Below are positions 23,701-35,510 of a stretch of DNA of 64,000 nucleotides, piece after piece. How positions within the stretch are numbered: position 1 is the stretch's first letter; each line of letters starts with the position of its first letter. Below the pieces are notes generated by a model that saw only the letters and a program-made list of their open reading frames with translations, was not told the origin of the DNA and made no database searches. The DNA is taken from assembly GCF_033568475.1 (NCBI RefSeq), contig NC_133121.1, positions 133,828,375 through 133,892,374 on the forward strand, read 5' to 3'. Source of the stretch: Henckelia pumila. Taxonomy: Eukaryota > Streptophyta > Magnoliopsida > Lamiales > Gesneriaceae. A program made the position numbers and the translations under genes.

Positions 23701-24314
23701 TTTAGATTTTATGAGTGCCCACTATTATAATACCTTCAAAGGTGCTTAAATATAAAACATAAATGGAATAAAACTCTCACCTTCATCTTTTTCCCAAGAA
23801 TTTCCTCCTCCGCATTATACCATTTATATGCAAGATGATTCTTGCTGGAAGGACCCTACAATAGCAAAAAGGATCGAGTCACAAAAATATTAAACAATAG
23901 TTGGTATAAAAATATACAGCACTTTTAAGCCACCATTATGGTGATTTTAACCATAATATACTCCATAAAAAATCTAAAAGAAGCAAAATCATCAAAAAGA
24001 AAAATATGCACATGAACTCAATACCTCGTATTTAATCTTTGGAATTCCTGGGAAGAACTCGCCTTCCCATTCACCAGAACCATTGGCACAATCACTCTCA
24101 ACATCTGCAGGACACGTTGGCGGAGCAGCGGCAATCTGCATTCAATTCAATTCAGTCTAGAATCATAACACAACATAAATTCTTGCATAGACATGAAGAG
24201 GAGATTAAATAACATCGATAACCCAAAAGATGGAATCTTTACCACTATATTAGAGACCCCGTTAATAAAAAGAACCAATAACAAGAAAACGGTACTCTTC
24301 ATTTGTACCATCAT
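20777..24314 (-). CDS. XYLA: Xylose isomerase, secretory-pathway plant type
   Basis: About twenty small exons on the minus strand, from ATG at 24314 ([16 protein letters not shown], a signal peptide) to TAA at 20777 ([11 protein letters not shown]). The enzyme interconverts D-xylose and D-xylulose. Active-site parts are all present in order: WPWEDG, catalytic His in [17 protein letters not shown], metal ligands in [33 protein letters not shown], and FNFDAKLRRESTD. The order and length (about 480 residues) match Arabidopsis At5g57655 throughout, including the PPTCPA stretch after the signal peptide. In animals and fungi this enzyme is mostly absent, but it is normal in plants. A second ATG three bases downstream is an equally good start. 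No lesion was seen. Confidence 0.93.
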
Positions 24315-25373
24315 GAGCAGAAAAAGGTCTCTGCAAAACAGGGTTTCGAACAGTTAATTTGATAATCCATCTCTAACAATTCATATTCATAACAAACAAA
24401 AGTAACAAAATTTCACAACATAAATTAGTTCTTCTCTTATCAAAATTACATCATTGTAGAAGGAAAAACCTCAAATTAAATTTCGAAACCAACATCAACC
24501 GCCACCTTTGTTTGACAAAACTAAATCAATACAAAGAAATTTTATTCCAACAAACATCAAATTTATCCCAACCCAATAAACTTACGTATCACCTAAAACC
24601 CAAAAGAAAAAAAAACAAGAGACTACGAACCCAATACCTTAAAAAGAAAGATTATTCTTCCCGTCAGAACTTAGGCAGAAAAAACACTTGTCTGAGAAAT
24701 CGTCGTGTTAATGAAAGAGACGCATGTTTTATATACAGGAGCTGATAAAGTTTCGAGTAGTCTGGTAAAACTAAAAGTCTATTTCTCAAGAAAAAAAAAT
24801 TCAAAACTCTTTATTGGGAACCGAGATTTCATGGGATTTGAGTAGATTTTTGGATTTGTATCACAGACGAGCCTGAGCCCACAGGACTTCTTGCATTCCA
24901 CGCGCTGATAGAATAAAAGTGTGGATAATCTAATCTTAAACTGATATGGCGATTATCTCGATGCCGAATCGGATAGCATTTAATACAAAACAATTCTATC
25001 TAAAATATTTCACCAGATTTGTTGAAATCTAGAGCTCGTTTGGTTGAGGAGAATTCAAAAGAATAATTTTTTAAAAAAAATTTGTGTTTAGTTATAAAAT
25101 CGTTTTAAAAAAACCCTTATCTTTTTAGAAGTTTGAATTTCTAGTTTTTTTATTGTTTCTAACTTAAAAAAATAAAACTAAAAATATTTTTCAATATTTA
25201 TCTAAACATAAAAATTTGTTTTTAATTAAACATTTTTAAACAATTGAGTTTATTTAAATATTTTTTTTAATTAAAGTGCCTCTTAATTTAATCAAAAGAT
25301 ATTACTTGAAAAACCATTTTAAAAAAGAATGACGGTGTTTTATATAATAAAAATACATCCATATTATATTATC
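24315..25373. other. Upstream of xylose isomerase
   Basis: The first 400-500 bases hold the leader and promoter of xylose isomerase. From about 25030 on the DNA is very AT-rich with long A and T runs and ends at the left border of the large MULE. No gene is supported. Confidence 0.45.
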
Positions 25374-25540
25374 GGTAAATTAGGGATAAATCCCCAAACA
25401 CAAAGGTCTTTTGCTTTCCAGTCCCCGTGCTAGTAGTTTTACATTTTCAGTACCTGACTCATGTTCATTTTTTGTTTCAGCTCCCCATTTGCCCCAAAAT
25501 TATCCATATACCCTTTTTAAAAAAAATATATTTTATATAT
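25374..25540 (+). repeat. Left terminal inverted repeat of the MULE
   Basis: Begins GGTAAATTAGGG and pairs, when reversed and complemented, with 39240-39381. Conserved blocks are the first ten bases, AAATCCC, CAGTCCC, a CCTGAC motif and a closing ATATACCCTTT near 25515. The ends differ at many positions, so the element is not recent or its ends have drifted. Confidence 0.65.
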
Positions 25541-25691
25541 GTTAAATAATAATAAAAGATAAAACCTTCCTCATTTCCTTCTTTCTCAAATTCTGATCGA
25601 TCCATCCTTTCTCCCTTTCTTCTTCACCAGCCCTCATCTGCGTATGGTCTTCTGCACATCCGAGATTTAATCAACAAATTTGGCGTGGAAG

Positions 25692-28600
25692 ATGATGAAA
25701 AAGTCGTCTAAACCCAAGAAGTCGAAGAACATAAAAAGGGCAAAGCAGAAGAATTCGAGCATTGATCCTCAAGATTTGAAATCGAAAAAAGCTTCATAAC
25801 GTAATGTTTTTTGGAATCCATTTCAGAAATTCTTTTCTATTCTATTTCGTTATTATTGGTTGTTGTTGATATTACTTTTGTTTCGTATGCTAAATCTTAA
25901 TCCTTTTTTTGTTGTTCATTCGCTTACAGATAATTCGAATTGTAGGGTTTTTTTCTTGTTCATCCGCTTACAGTTAATTTGTTTTAATATTAAACTGAGT
26001 GTTTATTCTTCCTGATGAAATATAAAAATTATGTTATAGTGGAGAAAATATTTTTATGTGGTGCAAAAACCACACCCCTGTTTCCTGTTAGGAAGAACTA
26101 TGGCGGGTAGTTTCTTAAATTCTCTACGTCGGTTACCTAATTTTGAATGTTAACTTTCGACATCGGTATATTGAAATGAAACTTGTATATTTATTTATTT
26201 AGATTGAATTGAGTATTCGAAATGCTTATATAATTATAAGCTGGATTTTAAAATCAATGTAACAATGATTTAAAATAGAGATTTTTATCACTTAATTAAA
26301 ATTCTTTTTAAGTAGTTTTTTTTTTACACTAATCTGATAAATGCACTTCAAAGTGAGGAAAGCATGGTTTCCCATGTTGGTATTACATTTGGTAATAAAA
26401 ATGTGATGATCATATCTATATTTTGTGTGTTTGTGATTTATATGTAAATTATTTTTCTGTTATTTTTTGTGTGTTTATGATTTATATGGCAAATTTTTTT
26501 TTTATCCCAGTTCTTGATCATATTATGGTTTATTGATATTTATGTATATATATATATATGAGTTCAGGAACGACAGTGGAAGAGAACGTTGTTGATGAAG
26601 GACAAAACAAGAGAAGTACGAAACTGTACTGTAGTCGATGCTCACCCACTTGATTTAAAGATGCGATGACAGAACTAAAACCAATTCTAGGATAAAAATA
26701 ATGGATTAGGATAAATGAGACTCCTTTTGCTAATTGGGTGACATGCCCGAACTCGCTGTTAGTAGTCGTAGAGTTGATTTCATATTGAATAGATTTCAGA
26801 TTGAATCATGTTCTTTGACTGTGGGTGATGGTATTATGATTCTCTTTGCTTCAGAAGAGTTTTCTATTATTCTTGGATTGCATCATATTGGCCAGCCTGT
26901 AGACTTGGATCTAAGAATGGATTCTATATTTGTGGCTCGTCAATTTGGAGGTCAAGTTGGAAAAGCAAAGCGAACGACAATATATAAAAAACTTATTTCT
27001 CTTGCAGGCAGTGATGATGACTTAGAAGTTGATGATTTTGTTCGGCTTTACATTTTGTTCATCTTCAACTCCATAATATTTTCCATCGGAAATTATTTTA
27101 CCCCGAGTTTTATATTTCCTTACCTGGACAATCTTACCACATTCTTTGAATATTCTTGGGGAGATGCCGCGTTTCGATTTATTCAGAGAGAAATACGCAA
27201 AACTGGAAGTAAAACTTATTTCAAGGGATGCACTGTTGGATTAATGGTGCGTATTTTATTACTTTAGTTATTATTGTATTGTTTTATCGATTAATTGACT
27301 ATTATTTAATTTGGTTTAGGCTTGGGTGTACGAGAGAATGCCTTCTCTAGGTGTACGACGTAGTTTAGAAATGTTCCCTCGCTTGTTTCGGTGGATGGAC
27401 AGCAAAATCCCATTGAACGAGGAAAAGATGAATTATTGCTGAAATCCATAGATTCAACGAAGGTAATTGTTTGATATAATGAATTGAATTGCTCATTTCA
27501 ATTTCATGGTTTCACTGACAACATTTTTTGTGATTTTATAATTTTACAGGTCTTGCCGATATATCCTTTTCCCGAGGAGAAGAAATTGGACGTAAGTAGT
27601 TTGACCTTTTGCCAAATACTTTTTTTGGAATATGGATAATTGACTGAAAAGTTCAAACCATTAATTAATAGTTTACTCAACCATAGGTGTTGAAAGTGGC
27701 TGACGGTACTACCGATGTAGTAAGATCAGAAGTTGTGAGAAAAAAAGTTGTTGTGAGTAATAATCGAATGTGTTTTGAATTAGGATGTGGTAGTGTTAGG
27801 CGTCGTAGGAAGACAAAGATTGTGATTGAAAAAGAAATGATGGATGTTGGAGCAGAATTTAAATTGCAGAGCAAAAATGAGGTTGGATTTGTGACCAAAG
27901 AAGATAATCCTATTGAGAGAAATGATGGGCATGAGAATACTGAGACAAATGAGGAGAATGAGAATATGAAGAGAGATGAGAATTTTGAGAGAAATGTTGA
28001 GGATGATAATATAGAGAACAGTGAAGGTAATGTGCATATTTTCAGAAACGAGGATGAAGAGAATATTGTAAAAAATGAGAAAGAAATGATTGAAGCTGTT
28101 GGAAATTCATCTGAGATTGGATCGTCTAATGACCATGACAATTACAATGATCTTAATTTGGTGGTGCAAAATGTTATAAACGAAATTAAGAATGATGTGG
28201 GATTTGATAAAAATGATGGAACAGTTGAGGAAAGGAAAAGTGTGAGTTGTGTTGGTACCAGTAAAGCAGTGATCATGACCAGCTTTCAATCGTCAATCGT
28301 GGATACAGTAAGAACAAGGGTTGACCGCAAGAAGAAAAGGAAAGCTTCGATCTTTGTGACGCCGCCCAGTTCATCGCCAAGACCTAAGAGAAAGGGTCAA
28401 AAACGGGTTTGAAATTCTCTTCATCATTTTTATTTTGGTTTTATGTATTTCCACACACTGACAATTTTTTGTTCTTTTCTATTGTGGTTCATAGTGTATT
28501 CGTTTGAAGGAAAAGTGCATTGTAGATGTTGATGAGAATGCTAAGAGTCCAATGAAAGATGATCTACATGAATTCAAAGGTAGGACCGATTACTATGGAC

Positions 28601-28960
28601 ATGAGGAAGCAAGTGATGAAGAGAAACAAATTTTGACACACTATCTTTTGATGGAGGAATTGGAGTACGCTTATATTTAATGATTTTTTTCATACCTATT
28701 GTTGAATTTATAGATTCAGAAATCATTAACTTTTTGTTTTTTATGTAGTGTCGTAATTTGGGAAGACGAAAGTATGATGTTAGATGGTCGAAAATTTTGC
28801 CACTTTGTCTTTGGCAAACCCGTTGATTTCGAAATCATAAATGTTTATATGAGAATTATGCAAGCAAAAAGTAAGGAATATGGATCTGAAATATATTGTG
28901 TGGACACAACAGTTTAGATTCGTCTTTGCACCCCGATTATGTACGTTTTATTGTCTTTTT
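25692..28960 (+). pseudogene. MULE second gene, DUF1985 / Ulp1-associated protein, decayed
   Basis: The best part is 26734-27246 (MGDMPELAVSSRRVDFILNR, then SIILGLHHIGQPVDLDLRMD, LEVDDFVRLYILFIFN, FPYLDNLTTFFEYSWGDAAF, FKGCTVGLM). A good intron joins GLM to AWVYERMPSLG at about 27321. This is the N-terminal DUF1985-like domain found with Ulp1 cysteine proteases in plant MULEs. A frame change occurs near 27430, before KSIDSTK. A long acidic, Asn/Glu-rich region follows (27687-28412), then an exon at about 28498-28665 and one at 28748-28917 (VVIWEDESMMLDGRKF). The Ulp1 catalytic His-Asp-Cys part was not found. A small basic frame at 25692-25799 (MMKKSSKPKKS) may be its first exon. The downstream part seems cut off by the nested insertion. 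Confidence 0.55.
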
Positions 28961-29047
28961 TGACCAAATAAGAAGTATGATATTTCAGAGAGAAATTTTT
29001 AATAGACTGAAAGAATATGGGAGTAGACGTAAGTTGCGGAGCGGTGA

Positions 29048-29940
29048 TTATGGAGATTTTATTTCAAGCTTGACATCTGCGACTCGTCGTGCAGCACGTT
29101 CTCTCTGTTCGCTAGCTGATGGATGGCACGTGGAAGAACCCCCACCGGGTATCAGGGCCGTGGGCTTCAATAACTCTTCAGTCGGGCTCCAATCTACACC
29201 CACTGCTTCGCATAAATTCGTAATAAGAGATGGCAAAGCTAGGCCCCCCTCGAACGACCAGTGAAGATGTTCTGAATGGTCTCTTGACAAATTCGGCCTA
29301 AATCCATGGACATGCCCTCTACAATGCAATATACTAGAATTTCCCTCTCCCTTGTGACCTCATGATCATGGTCAGTTGGTTTTAGTTTAGCGCAAACCAG
29401 AGCATACCACCTCTTGGCATCCCTCTTCAAATCAATCTTCCTCAACTTGGATGGTTTGAAATCACTTCCCAACCTCCATACAGCACCCGGAACACAGATA
29501 GATTGAAGAATGACATCATAATCAATCTCCCCAGATCGATATGCAACATACTCATCATTGTCTATTGGCGGGATATGAAATAGAGTGTTAATCGCCACCG
29601 AATCAAACGGCACCATCTTTCCTCGCACCAAAACCTTGTAATCATCGTGCTTAACTTTCAGATTGGCATAAAATTCTCTCACCAATGAAATAACAGCTTC
29701 TTGGGGTTGCTTAACAAATTTAAGTCATTGTCGCTCGAGCACTTCATCCCCGACATTACACCTAATCACCCCATTCGGCTCAAAGCCAATGGTAGTATCA
29801 AATCCTCTTTCAGGCAAAATATTCTTAGATAGCAACGCCTTATAGTTCTCCTCGGCCTGTTTATTCCCAAAACGATGATGATCAAACTCAGGGGCTGAAG
29901 ATGAAGATTCGCCCAACTTGGTTTTCTTCTTTGGAGCCAT
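29048..29940 (-). pseudogene. Fossil 'putative plant transposon protein' gene
   Basis: Recognisable segments on the minus strand are FGNKQAEENYKALLSKNILP, VREFYANLKVKHDDYKVLVR, FDSVAINTLFHIP, RDAKRWYALVCAKLKPTDHD, REREILVYCIVEGMSMDLGR and LPSLITNLCEAVGVDW. These follow the usual order of this domain in plant retroelement proteins. It is broken (a few breaks), with no polymerase or integrase nearby. No cellular function is known for the family. Confidence 0.55.
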
Positions 29941-30469
29941 GTTTCAAACACGTAGAGTGCACAGTACTAACTTGCAATGCACCAATACAAATCAACACCC
30001 GTTACACCCCCAAACTATCTATTTAATTCACAGCACCTTCGTCGCTTCAATGTGACGAACACCACAATCAACTTGATACACCCAACTCTACTACAAATCC
30101 ACGCAACAATCTCCACTAACTTAATAACCCAATAAATAGAAAAGTTGTCCACCCGTGAACAGATACACTTACCACTGTAACAAGATGAAACTCCGCAACA
30201 ACCCAGAAAATATAGCCGAGTACCAAGCTCAATGTCCCACCCGCAGACGAGAAGAGAAGGTGAAGAACAACGAAAATTTAGAATGTAAGGATTGAAGGAA
30301 GAGAACAAGAAGATAGAGAGAAAAAGGAAAAGAAAAAACAATAGAAGAAGAGATGGAGAGTAATCGGTGGTTGGAAGAGAAATAAAAATATGGAGGAAAA
30401 GGAATTTGAGGGTAAAATTAGAAGTGAGAATGAGAGAAAGAAGGAAAGAAATCGGGTGAAATATTCAGA

Positions 30470-30790
30470 CGGGGCGGGCGCGCATAGTAATCTGTCTGTG
30501 TTAATTTCCGCGGAATGCGACGCGCGGGCGCTCCAGATGACAGGCGCCCGCGCATAGGACTCTGGTTCTTGACTTGCAATTATGATTTTTTCATGCGCGG
30601 GCGCGCCGAAGGTGAGGCGGGCGCGCATAGCACTCTGTACAAAGACTCTGTTGATGATATTTTTTCACGCGCGGGCGCTCCAAAGGTGAGGCGGGCGCGC
30701 ATAGGTCGCTAGATCACATCTTGAGTTTTTATTTTTGAGACGCGCGGGCACGCCAGATGGTGGGCGGGCGCGTATAGCTTGCTGGAAATT
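30470..30790. repeat. GC-rich minisatellite, about 73-bp period, four to five units
   Basis: The core CGCGCGGGCGC recurs at about 30521, 30595, 30668 and 30741, each followed about 20 bases later by GCGGGCGCGCATAG and then an AT-rich spacer. A partial unit precedes at 30474. The cores are self-complementary and could form strong hairpins. In this AT-rich window they stand out sharply. The same core appears at 51680-51790. Confidence 0.8.
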
Positions 30791-30884
30791 GGTTCCTGAG
30801 AATGAAAAGGAAAGGAGAAAAATAAAACTGCGAAAATGACAAAATTAAAAAAAAAAAAAAAACAAACAAACAAACAAAAGACAC

Positions 30885-33800
30885 ACAAGCACAATGGAAT
30901 AAAGTGAGACTTGAGGAATTTCATGTCTAAGTTATTAAAAGCATTTGGTATCTACTAAATATAGTATAATTGACGTTTAATCATAAGCATAGCCTTCGAT
31001 CTATTCACTACGTTGAGGAGGTGAATATAGGACATGCATGTGCACTTTGGTTAGTGAATAAAATTCCTTGAAAAATAAATATGCACTAACCAATAAAAAT
31101 TGAAAGAACTAACGAGAGTACATATTTCAGAAAATTAGGTACAGACAAGTCTACCATAAAGTACAAACGACCGATAATAAAGTACATAACGTCGTAAAAC
31201 AAGCACATTGGAATAAAGTGAGACTTGAGGAATTTCATGTCTAAATTATTAAAAGCATTTGGTATCTACTAAATATAGTATAATTGACGTTTAATCACAA
31301 GCATAGCCTCCGATTTATTCACTACGTTGAGGAGGTGAATATAGGAGATGCATGTGCACTTTGGTTAGTGAATAAAATTCCTTGGCAAATAAATATGCAC
31401 TAACCAATAAAAATTGAAAGAACTAACGAGAGTACATATTTCAGAAAATTAGGTACAGCCAAGCCTAACATAAAGTACAAACGACCGATAATAAAGTACA
31501 TAACATCGTAAAACAAGCACATTGTAATAAAGTGAGACTTGAGGAATTTCATGTCTAAATTATTAAAAGCATTTGGTATCTACTAAATATAGTATAATTA
31601 ACGTTTAATCACAAGGATATCCTCCGATTTATTCACTACGTTGAGGAGGTGAATATAGGACATGCATGTGCACTTTGGTTAGTGAATAAAATTTTAATGG
31701 CAAATAAATATGCACTAACCAATAAAAATTGAAAGAACTAACGAGAGTACATATTTCAGAAAATTAGGTACAGACAAGCCTACCATAAAGTATAAACGAC
31801 CGATAATAAAGTATATAACGTCGTAAAACAAGCACATTGGAATAAAGTGAGACTTGAGGAATTTCATGTCTAAATTATTAAAAGCATTTGGTATCTACTA
31901 AATATAGTATAATTGACGTTTAATCACAAGCATAGCCTCCGATTTATTCACTACGTTGAGGAGGTGAATATAGGAGATGCATGTGCACTTTGGTTAGTGA
32001 ATAAAATTCCTTGGCAAATAAATATGCACTAACCAATAAAAATTGAAAGAACTAACGAGAGTACATATTTCAAAAAATTAGGTACAGCCAAGCCTACCAT
32101 AAAGTACAAACGACCGATAATAAATTAGATAACGTCGTAAAACAAGCACATTGGAATAAAGTGAGACTTGAGGAATTTCATGTCTAAATTATTAAAAGCA
32201 TTTGGTATCTACTAAATATAGTATAATTGACGTTTAATCACAAGCATAGCCTCCGATTTATTCACTACGTTGAGGAGGTGAATATAGGACATGCATGTGC
32301 ATTTTGGTTAGTGAATAAAATTCCTTGGCAAATAAATACGCACTAACCAATAAAAATTGAAAGAACTAACGAGAGTACATATTTCAAAAAATTAGGTACA
32401 TACAAGCCTACCATAAAATACAAACGACCGATAATAAAGTACATAACGTCGTAAAACAAGAACATTGGAATAAAGTGAGACTTGAGGAATTTCATGTCTA
32501 AATTATTAAAAGCATTTGGTATCTACTAAATATAGTATAATTGACGTTTAATCACAAGCATAGCCTCCGATTTATTCACTACGTTGAGGAGGTGAATATA
32601 GGAGATGCATGTGCACTTTGGTTAGTGAATAAAATTCCTTGGCAAATAAATATGCACTAACCAATAAAAATTGAAAGAACTAATGAGAGTACATATTTCA
32701 GAAAATTAGGTACAGCCAAGCCTACCATAAAGTACAAACGACCGATAATAAAGTACATAACGTCGTAAAACAAGCACATTGGAATAAAGTGAGACTTGAG
32801 GAATTTCATGTCTAAATTATTAAAAGCATTTGGTATCTACTAAATATAGTATAATTGACGTTTAATCACAAGCATAGCCTCCGATTTATTCACTACGTTG
32901 AGGAGGTAAATATAGGACATGCATGTGCACTTTGGTTAGTGAATAAAATTCCTTGGCAAATAAATATGCACTAACCAATAAAAATTGAAAGAACTAACGA
33001 GAGTACATATTTCAGAAAATTAGGTACAGCCAAGCCTACCATAAAGTACAAACGACCGATAATAAAGTACATAACGTCGTAAAACAAGCACATTGAAATA
33101 AAGTGAGACTTGAGGAATTTCATGTCTAAGTTATTAAAAGCATTTGTTATCTACTAAATATAGTATAATTGACGTCTAATCACAAGCATAGCCTCCGATT
33201 TATTCACTACGTTGAGAAGGTGAATATAGGAGATGCATGTGCACTTTGGTTAGTGAATAAAATTCCTTGGCAAATAAATATGCACTAACCAATAAAAATT
33301 GAAAGAACTAACGAGAGTACATATTTCAGAAAATTAGGTACAACCAAGCCTACCATAAAGTACAAACGACCGATAATAAAGTACATAACGTCGTAAAACA
33401 AGCACATTGAAATAAAGTGAGACTTGAGGAATTTTATGTCTAAGTTATTAAAAGCATTTGTTATCTACTAAATATAGTATAATTGACGTCTAATCACAAG
33501 CATAGCCTCCGATTTATTCACTACGTTGAGGAGGTGAATATAGGAGATGCATGTGCACTTTGGTTAGTGAATAAAATTCCTTGGCAAATAAATATGCACT
33601 AACCAATAAAAATTGAAAGAACTAACGAGAGTAAGTATTTCAGAAAATTAGGTACAGCCAAGCCTACCATAAAGTACAAACAACCGATAATAAAGTACAT
33701 AACGTCGTAAAACAAGCACATTGAAATAAAGTTAGACTTGAGGAATTTCATGTCTAAGTTATTAAAAGCATTTGTTATCTACTAAATATAGTATAATTGA

Positions 33801-34338
33801 CGTCTAATCACAAGCATAGCCTCCGATTTATTCACTACGTTGAGGAGGTGAATATAGGAGATGCATGTGCACTTTGGTTAGTGAATAAAATTCCTTGGCA
33901 AATAAATATGACTAACCAATAAAAATTGAAAGAACTAACGAGAGTACATATTTCAGAAAATTAGGTACAGCCAAGCCTATCATAAAGTACAAACGACCGA
34001 TAATAAAGTACATAACATCGTAAAACAAGCACATTGGAATAAAGTGAGACTTGAGGAATTTCATGTCTAAGTTATTAAAAGCATTTGGTATCTACTAAAT
34101 ATAGTATAATTGACGTTTAATCACAAGCATAGCCTCCGATTTATTCACTACATTGAGGAGGTGAATATAGGAGATGCATGTGCACTTTGGTTAGTGAATA
34201 AAATTCCTTGGCAAATAAATATGCACTAACTAATAAATATTGAAAGAACTAACGAGAGTACATATTTCAAAAAATTAGGTACAGCCAAGCCTACCATAAA
34301 ATACAAATGACCGATAATAAAGTACATAACGTCGTAAA
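30885..34338. repeat. Tandem array of eleven 314-bp units
   Basis: Units begin ACAAGCACATTGG at 30885, 31199, 31513, 31828, 32142, 32456, 32770, 33084, 33398, 33712 and 34025; spacing is 313-315 bases and identity by eye is above 95 percent. Each unit contains an 8-base inverted pair GGTTAGTG/CACTAACC about 26 bases apart and a CCTCC/GGAGG pair around a TTCACTACGTTG loop. No coding frame runs through it. Units 1-6 alternate between two variants, giving a dimeric pattern; units 8-10 share their own set of variants. It lies inside the MULE next to the nested insertion. Confidence 0.95.
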
Positions 34339-34920
34339 ACAAGCACATTGGGTAATAGTTACTAAAATTTAGTGGCAAATAAAAGGTTGACAATAAATAT
34401 TGAAAGACCTAACTAGAGTACATATTTAAGAAAATAAGGTACATCCAAGTCAGTATTTAAGTACATATGACCGATAATAAAGTTTATATCATGGTAAACC
34501 AAGAACATTGCAACAAAGCAAGACTTGTTGAATTTCATGTCTAAGATAGTAAAACCATTTGGTATATACTCAATATAGTATAATTTACGCATAATCACAA
34601 GCATTTCCTCGGATTTATTCATTAAGTTGATGAGGTGAAAATAGGACATGCATGTGCATTTTGGGTAATAGTCACTAAAATTTAGTGGCAAATAATAAGT
34701 TGACAATAAATATTGAAAGACCTAACTAGAGTACATATTTAAAAAAATAAGGTATATCCAAGTCAGTATTTAAGTACATATGACCGATAATAAAGTACAT
34801 ATCATGGTAAACCAAGAACATTGCAACAAAGCAAGACTTGTTGAATTTCATGTCTAAGATAGTAAAACCATTTGGTATATACTCAATAGAGTATAATTTC
34901 ATGTATGTTGTACCATATAT
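34339..34920. repeat. Diverged edge copies of the 314-bp repeat
   Basis: After the last good unit, two partial, diverged versions follow. The landmark ACCAAGAACATTGC recurs at 34498 and 34811 (313 bases apart), and GGTAATAGTNACTAAAATTT recurs near 34371 and 34670. They share with the main units the GAGTACATATTT, GACCGATAATAAAGT and CATTTGGTAT blocks. Their greater divergence is what unequal exchange leaves at the edge of an array. Confidence 0.85.
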
Positions 34921-35510
34921 CGATCGATCAAATCATTTATAAATGAAATCTCGACAATTATACCTTACTGTAGTGTATGTTGTACCATGTGTGTAGATTG
35001 AGTGAACCTGATTTCTTAGTATATGTACTAATATTCAGTAAACAAATCCGACATGTGTTGGTCATTTATCAAACTAGCCATGTGCGCACAAAAAAACCAT
35101 CATCCGTGTTAATGTTTTCAGCAACACCAAATAGCAACACCATCAAGGTTAAACGTCAACGATAACAAGCATATCAATAAGTTGTGCACAATACAAACAC
35201 AAGAACTATCTAGGCAACGCTAAACCATAAATAACTAGACCTCCACAAAGTTCAGACTAAAATGTCTAAGAACTGAAACCATTAAACTAAAACTAAACCA
35301 CAAATCCACCACTGGAACGCGTATGCTTCCTAGCAGGTAAATCCACGATCAATTTCCCTTCCTCTCTCCTTTTTCTGCTGCAAAAATGTAAAAAAAGTAA
35401 TTAGTTATCAATACTTCGTAATAATAATATATAATAAGAAAGGATGTCGACAAGTAAATCATTATAAGTAGACTCAATATTGAGATACTGTTTCAATTAA
35501 CCATATAAAC
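34921..35510. other. MULE interior without a recognised gene
   Basis: AT-rich DNA between the repeat array and the 3' end of the transposase. It probably includes the transposase 3' UTR. Nothing else was recognised. Confidence 0.4.

Larger units (their letters stand above)
29040..30830 (-). mobile_element. Nested retroelement-type fossil with plant-transposon-protein gene and GC-rich leader
   Basis: Minus-strand sequence inside the MULE, unlike its surroundings. It carries a start-like MAPKKKTKLGESSSS region at 29940 and the domain known as putative plant transposon protein (Transposase_32 type), which in databases travels with LTR retrotransposons. Upstream of it is a leader ending in a GC-rich minisatellite at 30470-30790. 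The GC-rich motif is shared with the LTR-type insertion at 51485-53714, which suggests related sources. It is broken. The exact ends and a target duplication were not found. It must be younger than the MULE copy it interrupts. Confidence 0.5.

Noticed and set aside
27677-28141. 154-residue minus-strand frame rich in Ser/Phe
   Set aside because: It is the mirror of the acidic, Asn/Glu-rich exon on the plus strand.
28896-29264. 122-residue plus-strand frame across the MULE gene and nested piece
   Set aside because: It only bridges two unrelated sequences; its second half is the mirror of the minus-strand plant-transposon-protein gene.
30470-30790. CpG island / promoter of a host gene
   Set aside because: GC content comes from a minisatellite in a nested element; no host gene starts nearby.
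30885-34338. Regular repeat array as a possible CRISPR
   Set aside because: Whole 314-base units repeat with no unique spacers, in a plant genome; it is a tandem satellite.
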